Source: Alkalihalobacterium chitinilyticum
GTDB lineage: Bacteria > Bacillota > Bacilli > Bacillales > Bacillaceae_F
DNA length: 64,000 bases
NCBI RefSeq assembly: GCF_029028005.1
Contig: NZ_JAOTPO010000010.1
Coordinates: 124,001-188,000, forward strand
Direction of reading: 5' to 3'
The notes under the pieces were generated by a model. The model was not told the DNA's origin, ran no database searches, and saw only the letters and a list, made by a program, of their open reading frames with translations. The translations under genes and the position numbers were made by a program. Within the stretch, counting starts at the first letter, position 1, and every line of letters starts with the position of its first letter. Positions 33,717-42,479 of the stretch are shown one piece after another.

Positions 33717-34223
33717 TTACTCCGCCTCATGTATAAAAACGATGCCATTCTTCCAAACAAATCTTCTATTTCTTACTGTGACTTCATCCCATGAGCGTTC
33801 AGGGTGTAAAAAGCGAGACACTTGTAAATATGAATCTGGATATTGATCCAGTAATCTGCCAAGAACGTTTCTGCATTGGATAACCTCTGGTGGAAAGTTA
33901 TCAAACGATACACAGTCTAGTAATTTACATTTCTCTAAAGCTTGAAAAAATGCTTCTTTTTCTTCAGATGTGGCTTTTTTCTTAAAGTAACCCCATATGT
34001 GTTCAAGTGTTGTAATAACTGCCCCTTTTTTATAGGGTAGGTTTAAAATCTCGTTGATCTGAAAGTAAACCGCCTCTATTCTAGTAAAAGAGTCAAGTAA
34101 TCGAAAAGATTTAGAAATCTCCTTATACTGATCATAGCCTTTAGCCATTATTTCATATTTATTGACAGCCCAAATGCGTTCAGCAACGCGGCGAGCTACC
34201 TTCAAGTGCTTTACGTTTTCCAT
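33717..34223 (-). CDS. DUF1722 (YbgA-type) domain protein
   Basis: A 168-residue protein that looks like a stand-alone DUF1722 domain. Family-like blocks are IWAVNKYEIMAKGYDQYKEI, the TTLEHIWGYFKKKATSEEKEAF helix pair and the C-terminal QYPDSYLQVSRFLHP. In many bacteria DUF1722 is fused to DUF523 or occurs near photolyase genes; its function is unknown. The start chosen is the ATG at 34223, preceded on the minus strand by CGGAGGTTCTT, rather than the ATG nine codons earlier. It is alone on its strand between the atp and nuo operons. Confidence 0.72.
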   Translation of the reverse strand: MENVKHLKVARRVAERIWAVNKYEIMAKGYDQYKEISKSFRLLDSFTRIEAVYFQINEILNLPYKKGAVITTLEHIWGYFKKKATSEEKEAFFQALEKCKLLDCVSFDNFPPEVIQCRNVLGRLLDQYPDSYLQVSRFLHPERSWDEVTVRNRRFVWKNGIVFIHEAE

Positions 34224-34530
34224 AAGAACCTCCGTTACTTTATCCATCACACTATTTATTATCGAAATATTCCGTCACATAAACCAACTGTAACAAAGAA
34301 AATACACAGGACATCACATTTATCAGTAATTAAAAAAATACTTTAAAATAATTTTTTCTTTAATTATTATATAAGTAAAGTAATTGGTAATCGAGTTTAG
34401 CAGAAATCGATATTGTATAAGTTGCAGAAGTATATATATTAAGGCTTTTACATAATGTGGTAGAGATTTCTTTCCTTTAAATTTACCAATAATTCATTTC
34501 CTTATAAAGTTTTTTACAATTTTGTGACAG

Positions 34531-34559
34531 TCGACACCATATATAGGATTTGCTATAAT
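34531..34559 (+). promoter_or_regulatory. Sigma-A promoter of the nuo operon
   Basis: TCGACA (34531-34536), 17 bp, then TATAAT (34554-34559) preceded by TGC, an extended -10. It leaves a leader of about 185 nt. The rest of the gap 34224-34749 is very AT-rich without other features. Confidence 0.7.
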
Positions 34560-34749
34560 GGTTACGATTACATATAGTGAAACTTCCAGCATTGGAAAAA
34601 GAACTGTTTTTGAAATTACTGTTGGATGTTTTACAATTTGAGGTGTAACATCCGTTATCAACTAAATAGATACATAAAATAGCATGGTCACGGGAGTTGC
34701 ACAAGAAATACGACTTTAGAATAAGGCATGGAGGGTGAGGTGAGGCAAG

Positions 34750-35127
34750 ATGGATCCGCTTTATCACTTGTATCAAAACAACTACTTAGTTGTAGCCGTC
34801 TTTATTTTACTAGGAATAATTTTACCTTTGGTTGCGCTTACAGCAGGACGTTTTCTCAGACCAAGTAACCCAACCAAAGAAAAGCAAACAACGTATGAAA
34901 GTGGTGTTGAACCAACCGGAAGCAGTTGGGTTCAGTTTAATGTTCGCTACTATATGTTTGCGTTATTATTCGTATTGTTTGATGTAGAAACAGTGTTTCT
35001 ATATCCTTGGGCAGTTGCTTACGATTATTTAGGAATTTTTGCTTTAATTGAAATGGTTATCTTTATGTTTATGTTATTAATCGGATTAATTTATGCGTGG
35101 AAGAAGAAGGTGTTAACATGGATCTAA
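34750..35127 (+). CDS. nuoA: NADH-quinone oxidoreductase subunit A
   Basis: A 125-residue three-helix membrane subunit of complex I. The second and third helices read [21 protein letters not shown], with the conserved acidic pair, and [22 protein letters not shown]. The loop [19 protein letters not shown], which reaches toward the quinone site, is intact. It is first in an 11-gene operon, overlapping nuoB by 10 bp. Confidence 0.96.
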   Translation: MDPLYHLYQNNYLVVAVFILLGIILPLVALTAGRFLRPSNPTKEKQTTYESGVEPTGSSWVQFNVRYYMFALLFVLFDVETVFLYPWAVAYDYLGIFALIEMVIFMFMLLIGLIYAWKKKVLTWI

Positions 35128-35636
35128 ATTTGGATAGCATCACTAAGGCAGAGCGGGAAGAGCTAGAACGTAACGTCTTTTTTACCACATTAGAACAAGT
35201 GAAAGCTTGGGCTAGAAGTAACTCGTTGTGGCCATTGACCTTCGGGTTAGCTTGTTGTGCCATCGAAATGATGGGGACGGGTGCGTCTCACTATGACCAA
35301 GACCGTTTTGGCGTTATTTTTAGAACGTCTCCAAGACAATCAGACTGTATGATCGTTTCTGGAACGGTGACAAAGAAAATGGCACCAATCCTTAAGCGTC
35401 TATATGACCAAATGCCAGAACCGAAATGGGTAATTGCTATGGGCTCCTGTGCAACCGCGGGCGGACCGTATGTAAAATCCTATGCTGTCGTTAAAGGGGT
35501 TGACCAAATCGTACCAGTTGATGTGTATATCCCTGGTTGCCCACCGAATCCGGCAGCTTTAATTTATGGAATTAATAAATTACAAGAAAAAATCCGCTAT
35601 GAAGCTAAGACTGGGAAGCGGGTGATTAGCCGATGA
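35118..35636 (+). CDS. nuoB: NADH-quinone oxidoreductase subunit B
   Basis: A 172-residue subunit that holds the terminal iron-sulphur cluster N2, which reduces quinone. The four ligands lie in [20 protein letters not shown] and PGCPPNP. The ATG at 35118 follows GAAGGTG and overlaps the end of nuoA; a GTG at 35097 is less likely. It overlaps nuoC by 4 bp. Confidence 0.97.
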   Translation: MDLNLDSITKAEREELERNVFFTTLEQVKAWARSNSLWPLTFGLACCAIEMMGTGASHYDQDRFGVIFRTSPRQSDCMIVSGTVTKKMAPILKRLYDQMPEPKWVIAMGSCATAGGPYVKSYAVVKGVDQIVPVDVYIPGCPPNPAALIYGINKLQEKIRYEAKTGKRVISR

Positions 35637-36958
35637 GTGATGAAAAGGCAAAAGCCGCGGCCGCCGCTAAAGCGAAAGCAGCAGCGATGAAAAAATTAAG
35701 AGAAAAAGAGCTCGAAATGGCTGAACAATCGGAAGCGGTTTCAAGTGAAAATAAGGAAGTACCGGAAGAAAAATCAAGCGCAGATGCGAAAGCCAAGGCA
35801 GCAGCCGCTGCCAAAGCGAAGGCAGAAGCGCTGAAAAAAATGAAAGAAAAAGAAGCTGAAGCAAGCGCATCAGAAGCGCCGGCAGGAGCAGACGAGAAGG
35901 CCAAAGCGGCAGCCGCCGCGAAAGCGAAAGCAGCCGCAGCTGCAAAAGCGAAAGCAGAAGCGCTGAAAAAAATGAAAGAAAAAGAAGCTGGGGCAAGCGC
36001 ATCAGAAGAGCCGACAGGAGCAGACGAGAAGGCGAAAGCCGCAGCTGCAGCAAAGGCCAAGGCAGCAGCCGCAGCCAAAGCGAAGGCGGTAGCATTGGCA
36101 AAGCAAGGTTCAGCAGAAGAGCCAGCAGGAGCTGATGAAAAAGCCAAGGCAGTTGCAGCTGCGAAGGCGAAAGCCGCGGCCGCAGCCAAAGCGAAGGCGG
36201 CAGCATTGGCAAAGCAAGGTTCAGCAGATGAACCAGCTGGAGACGATGAGAAAGCCAAAGCAGCTGCTAAGGCAAAAGCCGTCGCCGCAGCCAAAGCGAA
36301 AGCCGCAGCGGCCGCTGCAGCTAAGAGAAAAGCTGCTGGTGGAGCAGCTGGCGATAGTGATGATGAAAAGGCGAAAGCGAAGGCCGCAGCCATCGCGAAA
36401 GCAAAAGCAGCCGCAGCAGCGAAGGCAAAAGCGGCAGGCGGGGAAGCACCTGCTGCTGATGCGGAGCAAGAGCAACCATCGCCAAATCAACAGTATCTCG
36501 ATAAATATTTAAAGGTAATTAAAGAAAATTTAGGCGAAGATGTCCTAGAAGATGCCTATATTAATAGACTAGGCAAAGACGTACCTACTTTAGTAGCGAA
36601 GAAGGAAACGTACTTTAAGCTTGCTCAATTTTTAAAACATAACGAACAGCTTGCGTTTGATTATTTGTCTGAGCACCATGGTTCAGATTTTGAAACACAT
36701 ATGGAAATTTATAATCACATGTATTCTTTTAAAACGAAGGAAAATATCGCATTAAAAGTAAAAATTGATCGCGATGAACCGACAATTGAGTCGATTACTC
36801 CAATTTGGGAAGGCGCGAATTGGCCAGAACGTGAATCATATGATTTGCTAGGAATCGTATATACAGGTCATCCGAACTTAACGCGAATTATGCTTACTGA
36901 TGATTGGGTAGGGCATCCCCTTCGAAAAGATTACGAGCAGCACGACGAGGAGGTGTAA
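35633..36958 (+). CDS. nuoC: NADH-quinone oxidoreductase subunit C with long Ala/Lys repeat extension
   Basis: A 441-residue protein with two very different parts. Residues 288-441 are a NuoC/30-kDa domain, ending [20 protein letters not shown] and GHPLRKDY, the family signature that packs NuoB and NuoD. Residues 1-287 are seven imperfect units of about 36-45 residues built from [12 protein letters not shown] blocks separated by acidic linkers such as [10 protein letters not shown]. This should form alternating helical and flexible segments; it has no membrane segment. Repeat-bearing NuoC proteins are known in the B. cereus group. The repeat DNA is GC-rich compared with its surroundings and prone to slippage. 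The role of the extension is unknown. Confidence 0.95.
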   Translation: MSDEKAKAAAAAKAKAAAMKKLREKELEMAEQSEAVSSENKEVPEEKSSADAKAKAAAAAKAKAEALKKMKEKEAEASASEAPAGADEKAKAAAAAKAKAAAAAKAKAEALKKMKEKEAGASASEEPTGADEKAKAAAAAKAKAAAAAKAKAVALAKQGSAEEPAGADEKAKAVAAAKAKAAAAAKAKAAALAKQGSADEPAGDDEKAKAAAKAKAVAAAKAKAAAAAAAKRKAAGGAAGDSDDEKAKAKAAAIAKAKAAAAAKAKAAGGEAPAADAEQEQPSPNQQYLDKYLKVIKENLGEDVLEDAYINRLGKDVPTLVAKKETYFKLAQFLKHNEQLAFDYLSEHHGSDFETHMEIYNHMYSFKTKENIALKVKIDRDEPTIESITPIWEGANWPERESYDLLGIVYTGHPNLTRIMLTDDWVGHPLRKDYEQHDEEV

Positions 36959-36961
36959 CGA

Positions 36962-38062
36962 ATGTTACGTACGGAAGAAATGTTATTAAACGTAGGTCCA
37001 CAGCATCCGAGTACACACGGTGTTTTCCGTCTAGTTGTAAAAATTGACGGGGAAATCATTAAAGAAGCGATACCAGTCGTAGGTTATTTACATCGAGGTA
37101 CCGAGAAGCTGGCGGAAAACCTCCAGTATACGCAAATCATTCCTTACACAGACCGTATGGACTACTTATCCGCGATGACGAATAACTATGTGATCTGTCA
37201 TGCGGTCGAAACGATGATGGAATTAGAAATTCCAGAACGTGCCGAGTATCTGAGGGTCATCGTAATGGAGCTAGGTCGAGTCGCTAGTCACCTTGTCTGG
37301 TTTGGTACATATTTACTTGATATCGGGGCGATGAGTCCATTCTTATATGCGTTCCGTGAGCGTGAGATGATCATTAACCTACTAAATGAAATCTCAGGTG
37401 CGAGATTAACGTTTAACTATATGCGTGTCGGTGGCGTGAAATGGGATGCACCTCCAGGTTGGATTGAAAAGGTAAGAGATTTAGTTCCATACTTGCGCAA
37501 GGAGTTAGAAGGCTATCATAACCTTGTGACAGGGAACGAAATTTTCATGAGCCGTATTAAAGATGTAGGAACGTATACGAAAGAAGAAGCGATCAAATAC
37601 TCGTTGAGTGGTGCAAACATTCGTTCAACAGGTGTGAACTGGGATTTACGTAAAGATGAGCCGTATTCGATTTATGATCGTTTTGATTTCGATATTCCTG
37701 TGGAAGAAAAGGGCGACTGCTGGGCACGGTACATGTGCCGTATGAAAGAAATTGAAGAGTCGATCAAGATTATCGAGCAAGCCGTAGAACAATTTCCAAG
37801 TGAAGGACCGATCCTGGCGAAAACACCAAGAATTATTAAGCCGCCAGCAGGAGAGACGTTCGTTCGTATCGAGTCACCACGTGGAGAAATCGGCTGTTAT
37901 ATAGCAAGCCAAGGCAAGAAAGAACCTTACCGATTAAAGTTTAGAAGACCATCTTTCTATAACCTTCAAATTTTACCGAAATTATTAGTAGGGCAGCCAA
38001 TTGCCAACTTAATTGCTATTTTAGGTGGAATTGATATTGTCCTTGGGGAGGTTGACGGCTAA
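36962..38062 (+). CDS. nuoD: NADH-quinone oxidoreductase subunit D
   Basis: A 366-residue 49-kDa-type subunit that forms the quinone pocket with NuoB and NuoH. The N-terminal quinone-site region GPQHPSTHGVFRLVV and YLHRGTEKLAE, and the C-terminal GGIDIVLGEVDG that resembles the hydrogenase large-subunit end, are intact. Its stop codon overlaps the nuoH start by one base. Confidence 0.97.
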   Translation: MLRTEEMLLNVGPQHPSTHGVFRLVVKIDGEIIKEAIPVVGYLHRGTEKLAENLQYTQIIPYTDRMDYLSAMTNNYVICHAVETMMELEIPERAEYLRVIVMELGRVASHLVWFGTYLLDIGAMSPFLYAFREREMIINLLNEISGARLTFNYMRVGGVKWDAPPGWIEKVRDLVPYLRKELEGYHNLVTGNEIFMSRIKDVGTYTKEEAIKYSLSGANIRSTGVNWDLRKDEPYSIYDRFDFDIPVEEKGDCWARYMCRMKEIEESIKIIEQAVEQFPSEGPILAKTPRIIKPPAGETFVRIESPRGEIGCYIASQGKKEPYRLKFRRPSFYNLQILPKLLVGQPIANLIAILGGIDIVLGEVDG

Positions 38063-39063
38063 TGATTAATGATCTCCTGACATCAGCGCCGAGTTGGACA
38101 AACTTTTTGATTTACTTTGCTTTAGGAGCTGCACTTTTAGGAGCCGTGCTAGGTTTTGTTACGTATGCGATCTTAGCAGAGCGAAAAGTATTAGGTTTCA
38201 TGCAGCTTCGTGTAGGACCGAACCGTACAGGTGGCGGACTTGGGTTATTACAAACAGTGGCCGATGTATTAAAGCTTTTATTAAAAGAAGATACCATTCC
38301 TAAGAAGGCAGATAAACCGCTGTTTATTTTAGCTCCAATCATTGCCTTCGTCCCTGCATTTGTAGTTTTAGCCGTTATTCCTTTCTCTGAAAATCTTTAT
38401 TTTACAGACATTGGAGTCGGACTTCTATTCTACATTGCTGTTTCAGGAATTACGACCATTGGGATCGTAGCTGGTGGTTGGGCATCGAATAATAAGTATG
38501 CCTTAATGGGTGGAATGCGAGCGGCGGCTCAGATGATTTCTTATGAAGTGCCGCTAGTCTTATCAGTTGTAGGGGTCGTCCTTTTAACTGGTAGCTTGAA
38601 CTTAATCGAGATTGTTAACGCGCAAGCTAATCTATGGTTCTTTATTCCGCAAATTTTAGGTTTCCTAGTATTTGTGATTGCGGCAACCGCTGAACTAAAT
38701 CGAGTCCCGTTTGACTTACCTGAAGCTGAGTCAGAGCTAGTTGCTGGGTATCATGTTGAGTATTCAGGTTTCCGTTGGGCATTTTTTATGTTAGCTGAAT
38801 ATGTCTATTTATTTGCAATGGCGTCATTAACGACTGTATTGTTTTTAGGTGGGTGGCAGCCACTGCCGTTCTTAGACTTTATTCCTGGTGTCGTTTGGTT
38901 TGCCCTTAAATTCTCAGCTGTTGTCTTCTTCATGATTTGGATGCGTGGTACATTCCCGCGTTTACGTGGAGATCAACTGATGGAATTTGCATGGAAAATC
39001 TTATTGCCAATTGCGTTAGTGAACATTATTATTACAGCGTTAGTTAAAGAATTTTTCTTATAA
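38062..39063 (+). CDS. nuoH: NADH-quinone oxidoreductase subunit H
   Basis: A 333-residue membrane subunit of eight or so helices that connects the quinone chamber to the proton channels. The conserved AERKVLGFMQLRVGPNRTGG, the acidic loop AELNRVPFDLPEAESELVAG and MRGTFPRLRGDQLM are all present. It is separated from nuoI by a dispersed repeat rather than by the usual tight junction. Confidence 0.97.
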   Translation: MINDLLTSAPSWTNFLIYFALGAALLGAVLGFVTYAILAERKVLGFMQLRVGPNRTGGGLGLLQTVADVLKLLLKEDTIPKKADKPLFILAPIIAFVPAFVVLAVIPFSENLYFTDIGVGLLFYIAVSGITTIGIVAGGWASNNKYALMGGMRAAAQMISYEVPLVLSVVGVVLLTGSLNLIEIVNAQANLWFFIPQILGFLVFVIAATAELNRVPFDLPEAESELVAGYHVEYSGFRWAFFMLAEYVYLFAMASLTTVLFLGGWQPLPFLDFIPGVVWFALKFSAVVFFMIWMRGTFPRLRGDQLMEFAWKILLPIALVNIIITALVKEFFL

Positions 39064-39070
39064 GAGGAAA

Positions 39071-39222
39071 TTCAAAAAGTCCCGGGAAAACCTCTAATAG
39101 CAGCAGGGCTTAGACGATAGTACCCTGTACTTTGCGGGGGAACGTCGACAGCAATCCGATGTAAGTGCAGTACTCGAACGAGCAGCTCGAACTTCTTGGA
39201 ACTTTTTGTCCTCCTTTTTGAA
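39071..39222 (-). repeat. Dispersed element with conserved ends, copy 1
   Basis: About 152 bp. Read on the minus strand it begins TTCAAAAAGGAGGACAAAAA, continues TCCAAGAAGTTCGAG, shares TCGACGTTCCC and ends TTTTCCCGGGACTTTTTGAA. The ends are inverted relatives of each other (TTCAAAAAG/CTTTTTGAA). A second copy in the opposite orientation lies at 48.8 kb. This one is inside the nuo operon, between nuoH and nuoI. It contains no gene. Confidence 0.8.
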
Positions 39223-39342
39223 CTATACTATTGAAGCACGTTTAAGAAGTAGTATTTTAAGAGTAAACGCAGAGTCTAACGAGGTTGGGCTATTCAACTT
39301 TCTCATGAATACTACATCTATCACGACTAAGGAGTGATCACA

Positions 39343-39768
39343 TTGTTAGGTCAAGGATTAGTCAAAGGGTTGAAATACACACTTAGTAACTTGACGAAAA
39401 AAAATGTGACGACAAGTTATCCGGACGAACCGATTGATATGCCGGATCGCTTTCGTGGCATACAGAAGTTTTATCCGGAAAAGTGTATCGTCTGTAATCA
39501 GTGTGCCAATATTTGTCCGACCGATTGTATTCAATTAACTGGAAAACCACATCCAGACCCGAATAAAAAAGGGAAAATTATTGACACATATGATATTAAC
39601 TTTGAGATTTGTATCTTGTGTGATTTATGCACAGAAGTTTGTCCGACAGAAGCGATCGTCATGACAAATAACTTCGAACTAGCTGAATACAGCCGAGATG
39701 ATTTATTTAAAAACCTAGAATGGCTAGATGAAAACGATACGAACGTGAGGGAGGAAAATAAAGCATGA
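39343..39768 (+). CDS. nuoI: NADH-quinone oxidoreductase subunit I
   Basis: A 141-residue ferredoxin-like subunit with two complete 4Fe-4S motifs, CIVCNQCANICPTDC and CILCDLCTEVCPTEA, which hold clusters N6a and N6b. The TTG at 39343 follows AAGGAGTGATCACA; the GTG at 39334 overlaps that site. Since no NuoE, F or G gene is present, electrons must enter these clusters from an unidentified donor. It overlaps nuoJ by 4 bp. Confidence 0.96.
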   Translation: MLGQGLVKGLKYTLSNLTKKNVTTSYPDEPIDMPDRFRGIQKFYPEKCIVCNQCANICPTDCIQLTGKPHPDPNKKGKIIDTYDINFEICILCDLCTEVCPTEAIVMTNNFELAEYSRDDLFKNLEWLDENDTNVREENKA

Positions 39769-40277
39769 GTGGAGAATTTCTCGCTTTCTTTGTCCTTGCC
39801 CTTATTGCAATAAGCGGCGGCGTCTTAATGATTAACCTGCGAAAAGTAGTTCATATCATTATCGCCTTAGCTTTTACGTTCATAAGTATCGCAGGGCTGT
39901 ACGTCCTTTTATCAGCTGAGTTTCTTGCATTCGTTCAAGTGCTCATCTACGGTGGCGCAATCACGATTATGATGCTGTTTGGTATTATGTTGACGAAACA
40001 TGATGATAAAGTAGCATCCGTCAGTATTTGGCGCACTCTAGCTGCACTAGTTGGTGTAGCGGTGTTCTTCGTTATTATGTTTGTCGGAATTAATGATTTA
40101 TCATTTGGTGAGCAAGCTTCAAACCTTCATGAAAACAACGTCCGACAAATTGGTATTGAAATCTACTCTAAGTTTGTCATACCGTTTGAAACGGTTGGGG
40201 TGATTCTTTTAGTTGCCCTTGTTGGTGCGGTAGCTCTAGCAAAAAGTGATGAAGATGAGGAGGTTGGTGAGAAATGA
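39765..40277 (+). CDS. nuoJ: NADH-quinone oxidoreductase subunit J
   Basis: A 170-residue five-helix membrane subunit. The third helix [23 protein letters not shown] is the conserved region with the pi-bulge implicated in coupling. It overlaps its neighbours nuoI and nuoK by 4 bp each. Confidence 0.95.
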   Translation: MSGEFLAFFVLALIAISGGVLMINLRKVVHIIIALAFTFISIAGLYVLLSAEFLAFVQVLIYGGAITIMMLFGIMLTKHDDKVASVSIWRTLAALVGVAVFFVIMFVGINDLSFGEQASNLHENNVRQIGIEIYSKFVIPFETVGVILLVALVGAVALAKSDEDEEVGEK

Positions 40278-40588
40278 GCAGTATACCTTTATCGGTCTAT
40301 CTCGTTGTAGCTCTTCTCCTCTTCTGTATTGGTATGTTCGGAGTGTTGACGAAACGCAATGCAGTTATCGTTCTGATCTGTATCGAATTGATGTTAAATG
40401 CGGTTAATATTAACTTAGTAGCATTTGCAATACACGGTGTGAACCCTGGGATTACAGGTCAAGTGTTTGCGCTATTTACAATAACGGTTGCCGCAGCAGA
40501 GGCAGCTGTAGGTTTAGCCATCTTGATTGCCCTTTACCGTAACCGAAAAACGGTAAATGTCGATGAGATGGACTTAATGAAGCGATAG
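40274..40588 (+). CDS. nuoK: NADH-quinone oxidoreductase subunit K
   Basis: A 104-residue three-helix subunit. The conserved membrane glutamates lie in [15 protein letters not shown] and [19 protein letters not shown]. Confidence 0.96.
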   Translation: MSSIPLSVYLVVALLLFCIGMFGVLTKRNAVIVLICIELMLNAVNINLVAFAIHGVNPGITGQVFALFTITVAAAEAAVGLAILIALYRNRKTVNVDEMDLMKR

Positions 40589-40607
40589 AAAGGGGCAGGT
40601 GATAGAT

Positions 40608-42479
40608 ATGATGGAAATTGCATGGTTAATACCACTGTTACCGTTGTTATCCTTCGTCATCCTCGTCCTCTTTGGTCGCAGGTTGAAGGAAAGCGGTGCA
40701 TACGTCGGTATGGTACTTTCTTTCATCGCATTGATCATGTCAATCCTCGTGTTATTCGAGCGAATGGCAGGTGAAAATGTATTAGTACAATTTGACTGGC
40801 TAGCGATTGGAGACCGAACGATCACGATGGGCTTTGAAGTCAATCAACTGAATGCCTTAATGCTCGTTATCGTGACGCTTGTTAGTTTCTTAGTACATAC
40901 GTATTCAAAAGGTTACATGACTGCAACAGACAGCTATCGTGTACCGGTATTCTATTCTTATTTAGGACTTTTTACATTTTCAATGTTAGGGTTAGTTCTT
41001 TCTCCTAACCTTTTACAACTTTATATTTTCTGGGAGCTTGTTGGTGTATGTTCCTTCTTACTGGTCGGGTTCTACTTCTTCAAGACGGAAGCGAGAGCCG
41101 CTGCGAAAAAGGCGTTCATCGTTACAAGAATTGGGGATGTCGGGTTATTCATCGGGATGATCCTCTTATTCTGGCAAGTTGGAAGTTTCGAATATGCAGT
41201 CATCTTTGAAACCGTTAATGCAAACGGATTAACGGAAGGAATGATTACACTCATTGCGATCCTTATTTTTGTAGGGGCAATCGGTAAATCAGGTCAGTTC
41301 CCGCTCCACACATGGTTACCAGATGCAATGGAAGGTCCGACACCAGTTTCGGCACTCATCCATGCTGCAACGATGGTAGCTGCAGGGGTTTACTTAGTCG
41401 CTACAATATTCCCGTTATTCGCAGCTTCACCAGTTGCCTTAACAACAGTAGCTGTCATTGGTGGATTTACTGCGATTTTCGCAGCGACAATTGCGTTAAC
41501 GCAAAAAGATATTAAGCGTGTGCTTGCTTACTCAACCGTAAGTCAATTAGGGTATATGATGCTTGCCTTAGGTTCTGCAGGCTATGTTGCCGCTGTTTTC
41601 CACTTAATGACACATGCTTTCTTTAAAGCATTATTGTTCTTAGCAGCAGGTAGTGTCATCCATGCCGTTCATACGCAAAGCATTGAAGAAATGGGCGGAC
41701 TGTGGAAGAAGATGAAAACCACGGGTGTATTATTTTTAATCGGTTGTTTAGCGATTGCCGGTTTCCCGCTTTTCTCAGGCTTCTTCAGTAAAGAGGAAAT
41801 TTTACTCACAACGTTTGAAGACGGACGTTACGTATTGTTTGCTCTTGCGCTAATTACCGCTTTATTAACCGCGATTTATATGTTTAGATTATTCTTTATG
41901 GTCTTTACAGGTAAACCGCGCGGAGATCAAAGCAAAGTTCATGAGTCACCAGCGATTATGACGGTTCCAATGATGGTACTCGCTGTTCTGGCCGTTGTTT
42001 CTGGGTTCGTTCATACGCATTGGTTTGGAACGTTTTTAGGTGATTGGCTCAGCGATAGTCCGTGGACGAGAGGGCATACGTACCTTCACGATCCAGGCTG
42101 GATTATGCCAGTAGCGATCTTGGTTTCACTACTCGGTATTTTCATTGCTTGGTTAATTTACGGAAAAGGTGTTATTTCCCGAGAAAAATTAGCCGAAGAC
42201 AGCAGCCTGTATATGGTGCTTTACAACAAGTATTATATTGATGAGCTTTATAACAAAACGTTTGTTAGAGGAACGACGATTGTAAGTTATACGATGTTAT
42301 ATATTGAGAAATATATTATTGAGTTTACGGTTCAAGCCGTTGTAGGTGTGACAGATACGCTTGGACGATTGAACGCTCGATTACAAAACGGTCAAGTCCA
42401 AACGTATGGAGCTGTGGCGTTTCTAGGATTAGTCATTATCCTTGCCGTCTTGACCTTGACAGGGGGGTACTTCAGATGA
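40608..42479 (+). CDS. nuoL: NADH-quinone oxidoreductase subunit L
   Basis: A 623-residue antiporter-like proton-pumping subunit. The core is WELVGVCSFLLVGFYF with the coupling Glu, then GKSGQFPLHTWLPDAMEGPTPVSALIHAATMVAAG in outline and ITQKDIKRVLAYSTVSQLGYM-type helix 8. A long C-terminal amphipathic helix follows (about residues 520-560). The ATG at 40608 follows GGGGCAGGTGA. Confidence 0.96.
   Translation: MMEIAWLIPLLPLLSFVILVLFGRRLKESGAYVGMVLSFIALIMSILVLFERMAGENVLVQFDWLAIGDRTITMGFEVNQLNALMLVIVTLVSFLVHTYSKGYMTATDSYRVPVFYSYLGLFTFSMLGLVLSPNLLQLYIFWELVGVCSFLLVGFYFFKTEARAAAKKAFIVTRIGDVGLFIGMILLFWQVGSFEYAVIFETVNANGLTEGMITLIAILIFVGAIGKSGQFPLHTWLPDAMEGPTPVSALIHAATMVAAGVYLVATIFPLFAASPVALTTVAVIGGFTAIFAATIALTQKDIKRVLAYSTVSQLGYMMLALGSAGYVAAVFHLMTHAFFKALLFLAAGSVIHAVHTQSIEEMGGLWKKMKTTGVLFLIGCLAIAGFPLFSGFFSKEEILLTTFEDGRYVLFALALITALLTAIYMFRLFFMVFTGKPRGDQSKVHESPAIMTVPMMVLAVLAVVSGFVHTHWFGTFLGDWLSDSPWTRGHTYLHDPGWIMPVAILVSLLGIFIAWLIYGKGVISREKLAEDSSLYMVLYNKYYIDELYNKTFVRGTTIVSYTMLYIEKYIIEFTVQAVVGVTDTLGRLNARLQNGQVQTYGAVAFLGLVIILAVLTLTGGYFR

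Noticed and set aside
34483-34776. 97-residue minus-strand frame over the nuo promoter
   Set aside because: Asn/Ser/Cys-rich random composition, and it overlaps the nuo promoter and the nuoA start.
35626-36393. Long minus-strand open frame rich in Ala and Phe opposite nuoC
   Set aside because: It is a shadow of the Ala/Lys repeat on the coding strand; low-complexity DNA leaves the opposite frames open.
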